NCBI GenBank assembly: GCA_947172415.1
Contig: OX359191.1
Location: 744,001-808,000 of the forward strand
Origin: Chondrosia reniformis
Taxonomy: Eukaryota > Porifera > Demospongiae > Chondrillida > Chondrillidae
Length of the DNA stretch: 64,000 nucleotides
Direction of reading: 5' to 3'
Shown one piece after another: positions 36,901-48,000 of this stretch. Made by a program: the position numbers and the translations under genes. The number at the start of each line of letters is the position of its first letter. Positions within the stretch are counted from its first letter, which is position 1. Below the pieces are notes generated by a model. That model did no database searches. It saw nothing but the letters and a program-made list of their open reading frames with translations, and was not told the DNA's origin.

Positions 36901-39392
36901 ATATGTACTATGAAGGGTTGAATACCAACAATTATAATATATATATGTTGATGAGTAGGAGGTAATTCTTGGAGCATAACACAGCAGGGAAACTTTCAAA
37001 TTCAATCAATTCAAAATTACAAGATGTTTTGATCCGTAGATCTTCATCAGTTGTAAACAAAAACATAGGTGAAGCGCAACTGTTTATATACCAAAATAGG
37101 TGTGAAATACGAGGAGTGATGTAATGAAGGTTAAGTGACATAATAGGGCTTAAGTTGCAATAATGTAAATAACAAAAGAAAGATTATCCTTTTGTTTGTG
37201 AGGTTGGATATTGACTTCTTTAACTGCAGCTGACTCCCACTTCACCTGGTGTCTGGTGTCCCATGCATGTACTGCGATACCACTCTTCGATCATTCTTCT
37301 TCACTGCAGCCCTATATGTTCATACAAACGCTTCTCCAAAGTCCTCCCTGTTTCCCCAATGTATATACATGTGGCCACACTCACTACAGGGCACCTCGTA
37401 CACAACACATTTCTTCTTCAGTTCCTGGGTGGGTTCCTCGATTTTCACTAGTGCTTCCCTGAGCTTACCACTGGAACTACTGATGACTTTGATGCCTAGT
37501 GGGTGACAGACCCGTCCAATCTTCTCTGAGATCCCTTGAATATATGGCAGGAACAAGAGCTTCAGCTTGGTTCTTTCTGTCTCAGTGGTATTAGTGGAGT
37601 TCGTGGAGGTGGGACGCCGTGTCAGGATACTCCTCGGCTCCAAGAATTACCCCCTACTCATCAACATAATTATGCAGCAATGAACCTTTATAGTATCACC
37701 AACAATTATATACATACGTTTAGCAACCATTTTTCTGAAATTTATAAGCCTCTGACTTCAATGCCCCAGCTAAGTCTAATTAAAGATAAGACTGTATTCA
37801 CAGCTACTACATATAAAAATACAATCCACCTTTTAAAAATCAATTATGCAGGATGTACATATATGATGTATAGTTATATCCAAAATTGTATGATACCTAC
37901 ATTTATTCTATGTATATATATACATATATATTTCTTTTATCTTTCTTCTTAAGACATATATGCTCCTTGCCAGGACACTTACTACATCGCATTCTTCAAG
38001 AACTACCAATTGGTTCAGAATAGGTATATCTACATCCTCACTGATAGCCAACCAGCTGAAGTTGATGTTGGGTCTCAATTTGATATTCAGCAAATCCAAA
38101 TTCCACCCAATAATGTGGCTAAGTTTGCCTTATCTCCTGAGGCCGTTGATGTCCTTCAGTTTAGCATATACCCTGAGGACAAAACTGAGATAGTTGGACT
38201 GAATAGGGAGCAGTTTAGTGCTGATGCTTTTTCTGCCTTTCCTGTTCAGCAATTCTTTCACACATATGAAGAATATGTAGCTGTTTCAATTGGTACTTCT
38301 TCTTCGTTTTGGAATAGATTTGGGTTTAATAGTACTGTTTTAGTCATTGGTACCAAAACCAATACGACACTCACTATGACACCATCACAGGATGCAGTGG
38401 CATATCTCAGCACAACTGATGAACCAGTAATCTTATCTGAGGGAATAAAAGTTACATTACAGATCAATCGATTTGAAACTGTTAGAATGAGTTCTTACTT
38501 AGACTTAACAAGATCCAGGTTGCGAGCTAGTTTTCCAGTTGCGGTATACAGTGGACACGAATGTGGAAATGTTCCAGAGAGTGAAAACGCCTGTGACCAT
38601 CTTGTGGAACAGTTACCTCCAGTAAATGCCCTTGGTCAGTGTTATGTAGTTCCCCCACTCCAAGGCCTAGATCAAGAGAGTCTTGTTAAAGTTGTAGCCA
38701 CAGAAGAGGACACTATTATTTCCATCACTTGCTCTTTAGAAAATGAGGTTACTTTCAGCAACACTGAAGTACTGGATTTAGGTGTCAAAGAGTATTATAT
38801 TGATCCAAGGCATTCTTGCATTATCGAGTCTGATAATCCTGTCATTGTAGCTCTTTTTTCTTCAAGCAAAAATGAAAGAAGTGGTGGTCCATTTATGATT
38901 ATTTTTAATGATGCAGAGAAAATGGTCAATGAACAGCAGTTATACAGTTTTGAAAATGAGGAAGGAGATGTTCAAGACTTTTTGCATTCTATAGCCATAA
39001 CTGTTCCTGTCCAGTACCTTCAGCCTTCAGATATAACTGTTGATGAGATTCCTTTAGATACTTTGGATTACAGTCAATCTTCCAACCACAATAGTGATTG
39101 TGGATCTTTTGAGGTTATTACGGTTTCAGTATCTGCAGGACACCATGTCATCAAGCATAATAACCCCGAGGGTAAATTCCAAGCAACTGTTTATGGATTT
39201 GCTCATTACTCATCTTATGGATACAGTCCGGGATTGAATCAAGGTACTAGTGGCATGCATTCGTGTTTATTAGGTGCATACTTAAAACTGCATAGCATGC
39301 ATATTGCGTAAATTAGACAACTGTTAAATTCACATGTTTAGACTGTATTTTCTTTATGTGTAGCCCTTTCTTGTCAGAAGAATGAGGAATAA
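27632..39392 (+). CDS. Gene B: secreted TSP1/CCP/EGF/IgGFc-binding-domain protein
   Basis: Predicted 17-exon gene, about 1406 residues. Exons: 27632-27920, 28055-28246, 28370-28540, 29146-29391, 29457-29585, 29787-29966, 30253-30414, 30668-30856, 33443-33574, 33740-33865, 34553-34753, 34829-35257, 35330-35497, 35718-35876, 36520-36648, 37954-39243, 39364-39392. The frame is open throughout, with GT-AG introns and all internal exons phase 1-1. Domains: signal peptide 1-24, propeptide and RGKR, hydrophobic Cys peptide to 96, TSP1 97-160 and 161-217, CCP 218-299, EGF 300-342, TSP1 343-402 and 403-456, CCP 457-519, EGF 520-563 and 564-605, CCP 606-672, domain X with poly-Arg 673-815, Cys-rich repeats 816-924, EGF 925-967, IgGFc-binding 968-1397. 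Compared with D, exons 1 and 2 are fused because the donor is lost. Divergent from A and convergent with C. Function is inferred only from the domains. Confidence 0.82.
28055..29585 (+). other. Gene B module 1: TSP1-TSP1-CCP-EGF
   Basis: TSP1 28055-28246 (NGNWADW, CSKPCGGG), TSP1 28370-28540 (NGGWSSW, CSEFCGQG), CCP 29146-29391 (GCFHPPVPDGAIYYSG.., GTWQGVSPVC), EGF 29457-29585 (DVNECAEG). Exons and introns are almost identical to D 53671-55183. Confidence 0.83.
30461..30597 (-). repeat. Penelope-type terminal fragment in an intron of B
   Basis: Reverse complement of the block at about 13010-13145, without the ribozyme core. The same fragment sits in the same intron of D (56049-56180), so it predates the duplication of the gene pair. 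Confidence 0.65.
30964..31500. mobile_element. MITE-like element with terminal inverted repeats of about 70 bp
   Basis: The left arm (about 30964-31033) and right arm (about 31425-31500) are imperfect inverted repeats sharing 'attacaatcaagtact', 'caagttacaaattta' and 'gagatccaagtgac'. No transposase ORF lies inside. The 'caagttacaa' core recurs in other elements in this window. Confidence 0.6.
32459..32650 (-). CDS. Candidate coding exon or fragment, unrecognised
   Basis: Open minus-strand frame of 63 codons ending in TAA (32459-32461) with no ATG. It reads like a charged, well-mixed protein (YVARYTHFENLVTLRKRHRL, EDHPFENGYDKSTLSYEKEL, NKRVVAKVR), unlike the AT-driven frames around it, and is richer in GC. 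It could be the last exon of a captured gene or part of a mobile element. No upstream exon was found. Confidence 0.3.
   Translation of the reverse strand, partial: CFSIASPTPSYVARYTHFENLVTLRKRHRLVAKEDHPFENGYDKSTLSYEKELPNKRVVAKVR
33040..33120. repeat. Perfect 81-base palindrome (two 40-base arms, 1-base spacer)
   Basis: 33040-33079 is the exact reverse complement of 33081-33120. Each arm contains 'ttagtatattgtaacttgca'. Single arms of the same family occur at about 14383-14412, 30115-30150, 33600-33630, 55715-55750 and 61577-61600. I infer a collapsed MITE consisting of two terminal repeats back to back. Confidence 0.85.
33119..34105. repeat. Direct repeat pair of about 190 bp within gene B introns
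   Basis: 33119-33310 and 33916-34105 are nearly identical, starting 'gtcttggaaagttaccc'. They lie in successive introns on either side of two EGF exons and are absent from the matching introns of D. Confidence 0.8.
34829..35257 (+). other. Gene B domain X exon with poly-Arg tract
   Basis: The 143-residue exon contains MDIFAGDLGDCDTS, then SGRRRRRRRALGRLRLKVTF (seven Arg from an AGA repeat at about 34959-34980), CTTLACIRAGYRVLL, a Ser/Pro/Thr-rich linker and FSCDPGTVLVDGSCG. It aligns with domain X of A/C around GRL..T..V and the C-terminal Cys. The Arg run could be a convertase site. Confidence 0.72.
35330..36648 (+). other. Gene B Cys-rich GCC2/GCC3-like repeats and EGF
   Basis: Exon 35330-35497 (CGLGYYYNTDG.., CDPCPLDTFQ), exon 35718-35876 (CPAGSFSTTGLAPCEPCPIG) and EGF exon 36520-36648 (GCPKGTYWQNCSKICQC.., CICPRGLSGPYC). 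The first exon is nearly identical to D 58491-58658. Confidence 0.8.
36960..37690 (-). mobile_element. Penelope-like element remnant with GIY-YIG endonuclease
   Basis: Lies in the intron before the IgGFc exon of B (1305 bases; 240 in D). The minus strand encodes an RT C-terminal/linker part and KKKCVVYEVPCSECGHMYI at about 37375-37430, the Cys-rich GIY-YIG start of Penelope-like endonucleases. Frameshifted pieces follow (LYEH, AVKKNDRR, HGTPDTR, at about 37320-37230). A decayed hammerhead-like CTGATGA..GATC..GATC..AAAAC lies at about 37020-37053 downstream, as expected for the element's end. Confidence 0.65.
37954..39392 (+). other. Gene B IgGFc-binding N-terminal domain exon plus tail exon
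   Basis: The 430-residue exon 37954-39243 has CQDTYYIAFFKNY, FPVAVYSGHECG, CDHLVEQLPPV, CYVVPPLQ and GGPFMIIFND. The tail exon 39364-39392 adds ALSCQKNEE and TAA. It is about 80 percent alike to D by eye, clearly more diverged than the introns of module 1. Confidence 0.83.
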
Positions 39393-39890
39393 GAACTCCA
39401 AAAGCAACAATATTTGACTCTTACTTGCAACTTACTATAATTAGTTGAAGAGTGAATAGAATCTGTAACTGAAAACTCTATTATAACTCTCACTCTCATA
39501 TTTAGCTCAAAACTTTAAAGCATAAACATGTAATAATGTATTACTTGACTAATGTGTGGATTGAAGCGATAAAATATACTGATCTGAGCTATCAGCAGCA
39601 AAAGATAACTTAATACATTAATTTAAGTAATTTTATGATCAATTGTACGTATGCAAAATAGAATCATAATATAATATAACAGAAAGTACAGAGCATGAGA
39701 AAAACCTATATTAACAGAGTATGTATATGTTCAAATGCAATAGATTCCTATATGGAATATATAAAAAGATAACGTATATATATATAGTGTACATACATAG
39801 CTAGGATTGTACGTACATGACATGGATCATACATACATACCTCTCAAAGCCAAGGGAATAGCCTTATATAAAATTCTCTTCCAAATCTTT
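39393..39890. other. B-C junction with a relic of an IgGFc exon end
   Basis: 39841-39889 matches the 3' end of the IgGFc exon of A/C on the minus strand (compare 5570-5617: ctcaaagccaagggaatagcc .. aaaattctcttccaaa), including the donor region. It abuts the start of the duplicated flank at 39891. I take it as breakpoint scar material. The rest, 39393-39840, shows nothing. Confidence 0.6.
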
Positions 39891-42800
39891 ACAATGATTT
39901 CACTTTAACAGCAGTCACTATAAAACCAGAAGCCAGTCAAATCTGGACACAGCTATTGCCATGGTTACATGAGGTATATATATATTGTCCAACATTCCAG
40001 TTTTCCAGTAGCCATGGCAACACATACACACCTCAGCTCGCTTGCTAGACCAACTGAACATGTAATTAACAAATGACAACTACAAAATAAAAGTGTATAA
40101 AATGCAGTACGTTAAGGTTGTTACGCCTATCTTCCCATGCAGAATAGAGCACTGTAATTCTTAAAGGTTAAGGAATTATAAAGCTAAGCCTTTCTATAGA
40201 CTTATAATAAGAAGGCATTGTAACCCCAAAAGAAGTTGTTATTCAATTGTGCAAGCTCAGACACAAATTCTTTCAAAACATGTTATTGAACCAACATTGT
40301 CACGTGCTGTTGCGGTGAAACAGATGAACAGAAACAGAAAAGGTCTCAATGATAATTTAATAACTTTAATTTAAAATTAGGTATTTCTCTACCTATAGGA
40401 GTCACAGATATAGGTCCTGTTAAAAGGACATGCACATGAAGTGCATATATAATACATACATCACCTAATACAACAAATTAATGTTTATTTCTTCACATAG
40501 ATAGACTCATTACTAATAACTTTGAATAAACTGCCTCATCTCAATCAGAATCAGCTGTCTAGGTGAAGATACTGCTTGACTTACATGTGTAAAGTTTGTT
40601 CTACAAGTGCAATAAAGAATTGATTAATTGAATGGTTGCCAGGGAACTGTACCTGGTTGTTATGGAGACCTTTCAATGTGGTTAGACTATACAGAAGCAA
40701 ATAAGATGTACAAAGCAAGTTAAATTGCTTTATTTACACCTCAGATGGGCCAGCACAGTAACTACTTCCCCAAATGAGTATAGTCACAACTACAAGAAGT
40801 TGGAATGGACTCAAAATCAGGTATACCAGTTGGATAATCTAGGTCATTTGAAGTATTCCTCTAGTTCTAGTTACCATGGATACTCAAGAAGACTAAAAAC
40901 AATAGATTACCTAAGTAGCTACAGAAACAAGAACAGTTCTACAATTTACCTAATCCCAGAACCAATAAGCTTTAATAATCTTGCTCAAAGGGACAGTGAC
41001 AGTTTCAAAACCAAATAGCAAGGCAAACTGATCTATATGATACAGAGAACCTGGTACTACATATCTCCCCAAACCAAATCACGGTAGCTGGGAGTTACTA
41101 GTGACTAGGGACTGGAGACATGCTAAATCTGGTAGTCCCATTGAACAAATATAGTCCAGGTCCTTTACAGTTGACATGCTCACTACTGATTCCATGCAAA
41201 TTTCCCTTGATCCAATACTATCTTTTCCCACCTGAATGGGTTAAGTAAATAACTTCATGATTCCCTACCACTTTGTCCTTCTTTGTCATTTGGACATGTT
41301 GCTAGGTAACTGAGATTCCATGACAATTCTTCTGTAAATGAATTGTACAAACTGACATTGATTTCACAAGTATATGGCTTATTGTGCAGCCTGTACTTTA
41401 TTTACTGTAAATTACATTTTGAACAGTCTCACAAGTAAGTATTCTTACGTACATGAGGTAAAGATGCTGATTAATATTATCATCCTAATCAAAACATTGT
41501 AACTCAAAAGAAACACAAACATTTTATAAGCGGATATATAGTTTCTAAACAAGATGAACTACCAATCAGTGTAGTTTAGGGCATACACAACGCCAAATTT
41601 CCTCAAACTAGGCAATTGTGCTTTCAGCAACGGCCATTTTGAATTTACAAATTGAGCAATAGAACAATGAGTTTGAGTGAACCATGAACCAAAAAATCAA
41701 AGAGAGTTAATGTTTTTTTTTAAGAACTCAATAGGTTATACAGCCAATATATACGTACGTCGCTATAGTCTACACGTATCATACACAAGGCACAAAATAC
41801 TAGTACAAGGATTTAGCCACGTATACGTATGTACACATAAGAACATTACAATCCTGTATTCGTTTAGAGTCTAATACCTTTATAATTAGGAAAACTGATT
41901 CTACATCCATAAATATTATTCATTGAGAGATTGACTTGGAAACTGTGATTCTTGTTAACTAGATCCGCTTGACATGTCCATTCATGTGCTCGCAAGAGGT
42001 TATGCATAACGATTATTGCTACAGATTCATTGAGATTGATAGCTTGTTTTTTAATTAAGCACTTCTATATTCATGGGGACCACTGGACATGTTATGATTT
42101 GCTTCGCTGAATAGCCATAAATGTTTTCGAGTCTGAACTCGATAACAATAATAACTTACTGAATAGGCCAGGTTTATGTACTACATGTTGTCTATTGTCT
42201 TCAAACATGACCTTAAAAACAATTAACAAAATTTTGGTTCTACGATTTTCCGCCAAGTTCATGATGCTTCCCGCCGACAATTTCTTATAAATAGGCAAGG
42301 AAATTTTCAGTCTTTGGCCTCCGGGCTATCAACTCTGGAGGTCTACTTTGGTGTGGATCGATGCGAAAACCATGCTTGGAGCACGAGTATGGTACACGTC
42401 TATCCGAAGGGTCATCGGTGTTCGTATAGTGGGGTGGTCTCTCCATCATGGGTTAGTGCCTGGAGATGTATCTCACTATTAATCTTGCTTGTGTGTTAAA
42501 TTGGCACTTGCGGATTCTTGCTATACGACCCGTACCTGGAGGTTGGCGTGGTCCAGTGCCACTACGTAGTCGGTCAGGAACCCCTGTTGTAGGCTGCAGC
42601 TTCAGGTTGGTTTGGAAGGAATTTTCATTTGTATTCAGTTTTGTATTTAATGCAGTTTTTATATTATGTATTTTCAATTCTTTTCTTGCAGTTCAGTGAA
42701 CTGATGGGTCCCTACTCTAAAGCGCCTGGCCGATCCTAATGAGCTAAAGTCTGTGTACAGTGTTCCCAAGCTACGTTGTGTGCACATGATGATTCTCATT

Positions 42801-43629
42801 GGTGGGAGTTTGTGGTCCGCCAGGGTCGGGCTTGTTCTGTCCGTAGCGTGAGGCAGTGCAGGACTAGTAACTGGTCATAGGGCGGTCAGGTACGCCGGAT
42901 TGTCCCCGTGCAGCTTCTCTTACGACGCAAGTAGTGGAAGTGTCAAACGGAGTTGAGAACCCGGAGGCCTTTTGGGGCACGATGTACTTCTACCTCCTCG
43001 TGGTGTGCCCTGGGGTCATCTTTCAGATGATGCAAAAAGAAGTACAGGTCTAGGAAATCTAAACAACTGAAAGGGATGGAAAGAACATGAACATGTTGCT
43101 GTTAAAACTGAACTCGTAAACTCTTGATTATTTTACCAACTTGTACATTTTTTATTTTTACCAATTTAACCATGCCAACTTTATATGCAACCTGCATTTT
43201 ACCATGTTTGTAAATATATTGCTCATGATGGTTTTAATTTATATAGAAGTATGGATGAATTTTAGAACGATCATTATAGAAAATGGAAAAATCAAGGGAG
43301 TGTCCCTTCACGTGACCATATATATTTGTACTTCGACCTTTCAAGTGCTTCGGCATAAAAGATGCTCGCGTAAGCTTTCAAATCTGTGCTGTCCCTTAAG
43401 GGTAATTCATATTTTGAAGGTTATTCGAGCTGTTCAGACGGTCGGAGAGCGTACAATATAATTAGTCCGATCGCTATGCCCATTACAATCGAAAAAGTTA
43501 TGAAGTTACAGATTCAAAAGCATGAGAATTAATCTATAATAGTCAGTGGTCTCGATTATGTGGCATGTATTACGTAATATGTAGCAATCACACTGCACGT
43601 GTTATCTTGTGCATTATTCTATACTTGTT
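39891..43629. repeat. Segmental duplication, right copy of the A/C 3' flank
   Basis: Collinear with 1674-5443. It separates the convergent genes B and C. No protein gene is recognised; the frames at 40725-41018 and 43141-43461 are not conserved as coding in the other copy. Confidence 0.85.
42258..43055 (+). other. GC-rich conserved block, second copy (candidate ncRNA)
   Basis: Partner of 4080-4875. The stretch 42300-42640 shows no difference by eye from the first copy, and the second GC-rich part shows about two substitutions, whereas the flanking AT-rich sequence differs more often. The intron-like middle (about 42607-42691) contains an indel and ends in TTGCAG. Confidence 0.35.
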
Positions 43630-45005
43630 TCAGATACATTGAAGCCCTATTAAAAGAAAAAAAAGTATGCAATCACATGGCGTATAATATTTTGGGTATA
43701 TCAGTTTGATTAAAAAGAGGAACATGGATGGTGCATACATTGACTTACCTTTCTCAAAGCCAAGAGAATAGCCATAGGAAAATTCTTTTCCAAACCCGTA
43801 GGCCAAAAAGCTGAATATCTGTCCAAAGTTGTCATGATTGATCACGTGAAGGCCACTATATTCAACAGACATTCTAACACTGACAAATGTTCCTATATCG
43901 GCACCAAAATCCAGTTCATCATAAACAGCATCTTTAGGGGCACCATCCAGTGAGAATGAGTGAAGAGGCTCGCTTGAATTTTTAAAGACAAAAGAGGCAA
44001 AGTGATGAAAACGATGGATTTCTGTGTCAATGCTCAAAAATGAGATGTTTCCCAATAATTTTTGAGCATCTGGTACTACTGCCATGAAAGGACCACCGAT
44101 AGGTTCACTCTTCATTCTGGAAGTACTGTACTGGACCACAAGGACGGGCCTGGTTGATTGGATGTGGCAGAACTGTGTAGGATTCAGAAGAAGTGTGTAA
44201 CTGTTTCCACTTTTGAAAAGTTTCTCTTCTTCAATCATGGGTTCGACAGTGGTCAGGTCGATACACTTAATAGATACTAGAGTGTCATTATGGGCTGACA
44301 GTATTTTGATGGAATAACTGGCTCTCCTAGTTAGAAGTGGAGAAGTGACATACTCTGTTCCCCAAGTTTCCACTGAAGGCATCTGTTCCACCATGTGATC
44401 ACATTCTATACCTTCTCCTTGAGGGAACCCACATTCATGTCCGCTGTAGACCGTTACTCCTTTGTTTGACTCAATTCTTGTTCCTGATAGATCATCCCAT
44501 GACACAATACGTAACACTTCCTTCAGATTGAGTACAAAGTGCAAGATTTCATCTTTTTGAAAACTTGTCACATTTCCTTTAACATCAGCTGTGCCATCTA
44601 CTGTGGGCCTAACGGTAACAGCTACAGAGGACTGTCCAGCTATCACTAGTATGATACTCTCCAGCTGTCCTTGATAGGAGTTTGTTGTTGTTACTGAAGC
44701 AGCTATGAAAGTGCCTCCCCTTTTGTGAAATGGCTGTACACTAAATGCATCCACACTTAAGGGCTCTTCATTGAAGCCAATTACACCACATTTGTCTGAA
44801 GAAGTTGTCAGCTTAGAAAGAGAAAAATCATCCGGTGGAATTGAAAACATTGTATATGTATTTGGCTCCAAAGGAAAGAACAGTTCTTGATTAGAGATGT
44901 CTGCAGTAGCATTCAAGGGTGATTTACTAGAGAAGACGTACACTCTTCTGGCATTTTTTGTCAAGTAATTATCCATAAATGCTATATAATACTCCCCTTC
45001 ACATT
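43630..45005 (-). other. Gene C IgGFc-binding N-terminal domain exon plus tail exon
   Basis: The 419-residue exon 43749-45005 has VTVYSGHECG, CDHMVEQMPS, WGTEYV and GGPFMAVVPDAQ. The tail exon encodes GLQCI and TGA. It is nearly identical to A except near the start and in a 12-residue patch (about 44660-44700). Confidence 0.84.
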
Positions 45006-48000
45006 CTACAAATGGGTATGAGAACAGCCAAGATTAATGTTCATGCTGCATATAAATGTATAGCATATACTTCTAATACTATATATATACCTAATTATAA
45101 TCCATGTAAATATACTGTACATCAGACTATTTCAGGCCAGGCATATGCATATGTGCTTACATATATAAACAAGAAACTGTACACCAAGTTGATATATACT
45201 TATATTTGATATATGTTATAGAAATATATGTGATAGAGTGCGATGATAGGATGATACAACCATGTACGTATGTACATATGGTATTGGTATACGTACCTCT
45301 CTTTATTGAGCAATCCATGCCCGTGAATCCAGGAGGACAAACACAACCTTCTAATTGACATGCTCCACCGTTCAAGCAGTGACAGCTCTCACTACAATCT
45401 TGCCAATATTCACCATTAGGGCATCCTACGTACGTATATATGGTACATTACATAGATACATGACCATGAATCACTAATCTTGGCATCTGTAATTATCACT
45501 GTAAATATTGAATTAGATATATTATAGTCATGATAACTAACCACAAGCGTTTGGATTAACATTTCCAGTGTCTTGAGTGGTCCAGCCATAGTCACATTTA
45601 AAACAAAAGTCTGCTCCTTCTTCAGTCTGGTAACTTCCATGTGGACAAGGTATACAGGGAGGGAACCCATCATTAGAGTAGCTACCAGGCGGACATTTTT
45701 CTAGATATAGGTCAGCATGACATTATAAACAAATTGTAACATGTACAGATAATATTACGTATTAAGTGAATGACAAATGTACAGTACACATGTGAATATA
45801 TAATAGCATGGAAGAATAAGGAGTCCTTGTTGCGATTATTACGATAATAAAGCCTTATCATTTTATGCTTACTTATGTACATGTACATAAGTTACATATA
45901 AGCATAAAATGATTTTTAGATATTGTGTATGCAAATTGGGTACTATCCATCCCTATTATGATGTTAAACGAATATACTAAACATCAATGTTGTCAATGAA
46001 ACACATGTAATGATAACCTTCACAGAATACTGATCCCATTGTCCTAGTTGTCTGGCCATCTGGACACTCTTCACACTGCCCCTGACCTGGAACATCCTTG
46101 AAATAACCAAACTCACAAGGTTTGCAAACTTCAGACGCTTTGTTGTACGTAAATCCTTCAGCACACTGCCCTGAAAAGTGAGCATTTACACGTATACAGT
46201 CATTATATATTGTACACATATATGTACACATACGTATGCATATAATTATGTACAGGCAGACCTGTAATTCAGACTTATACATACTTAGATATACGTATAT
46301 ACCTATACAATTGAAAGCGTTGACTTACCACATTTGCCTTTAATTAAGGCATAATATTCATCACATGATCTTGTAGTGCTGGTCAGAATTACATTAGCTG
46401 TAATTGTAGTATTTAATGCTAGACCCAAGTCCTCATTAACAATGGAGACTGCAGTTCTGTTTGAGCTAATTCTCTCCTCCAAACTGGCTAGTAACTTTAA
46501 GCCTTCTTCTTCAGCGCAAGCAGAGTCACACTGTCTTGACAACCCTGACTTAACTTTTAAGGTGATCACTAGTCGACCTGTCACAGCTCTCTTGAAGTCC
46601 TCAAAAGGAACACACTCTGCGTCAGATTCTTCTAAACCACTTATCTCACCAAAGATATTTACATCATAGTTACTGCCAATGTCACAGTCTTCACCAGTTT
46701 CGAGTGAAAAGAGGAAATCCAATGAAACAGCAAAGAGATCTATAGAGATGTAATTAGAGATTTACAAACAATCAGCTGCAGGTGTATGCTTCTTGCATAA
46801 CAACACTGATTCCAGCCTATATTATATATGCATGATTGATTTCTGATTTCTGATCAATGATTGGAGAATGCTACAATATTGTATGCAATTATATGCTGAG
46901 GTAGAAATTTGTGTAATTTGAATGGAATCCTCTAATTATAAGCGAAACTTATTCCCCTTGAAATTTCCCGCTAAAACAGTATATACATAAATAATATATA
47001 TGTGTAAGTATACAACATATTGAGAGAACTGCACCTTCACAAGTAGGAAAGGGCATATCTAATCGTTGATATGACCAGGTTCCATCAATACATATTTGAG
47101 GAGTAGGGTCATCCTCGACTGTAAAAAAGTACCCTTCGTAGCACTCCAAATCGCACACGCTTCCTCCAATTGTATCACGACATGTCGCTGTTCCATTATA
47201 TAACTCTGGCAACTCTGGACATGCTTTGTATCTAGCTATTATAGAGACAAAAAGGAATTAAAGATTAATTGAATAAATGATTCGTTCTTTTTCTTGTGTA
47301 TTTGCAAAATAAAAAATGCTTACTGCACCCATAGATTTGGAACTTACATATAAATATCTTCAATCAATAACTTATACCAAAGTGAGACTTACGTTTGCAT
47401 GTGTAGCTATCATTTTGAAGGACAAAGTTTTCTTTACAGTAGCACTGGTAAGTGCCAAAGTTATTTTGACACAGCTGATGACAAGGTAGAGCAAGGCACT
47501 CGTTAATATCTAAATGAGACCACAATGAACAGTCATTAAATTGGTCAGAAATTGAATGTTTGTCCATCTTAATGATATATGATATATAGTGTCCTAACCC
47601 CTGCATTTCCCAGTCGTGTATTGGTATCCGTCTCTACAAGGACACTCATAGGAACCTCTAGTGTTCTGGCAGAATGATCTCAGTGGATCACATCCCGAAA
47701 GACCTTCTGCACATTCATCAAGATCTTTAAAAGAACACAAGTAAGAAATTAGCAAACTTTTGTATGTGTCTTTCCAAAATGGAAACTTTCAGCACATGCA
47801 CATACATACATGTATGTGTGTACATGTATCAGTGAACCCTGTATATATATACGTATAAGCTATCACCACTGATCATGAATAACCAAAGTCTTTGCATAAT
47901 CGTATATAGACCATATATATACGTACATATGAGGCCTTCTATAATGCAACCACCTGTCTAATAAGGCCAAGTTCAGCTGGCCCCAAGCTGACCAGGTTAA

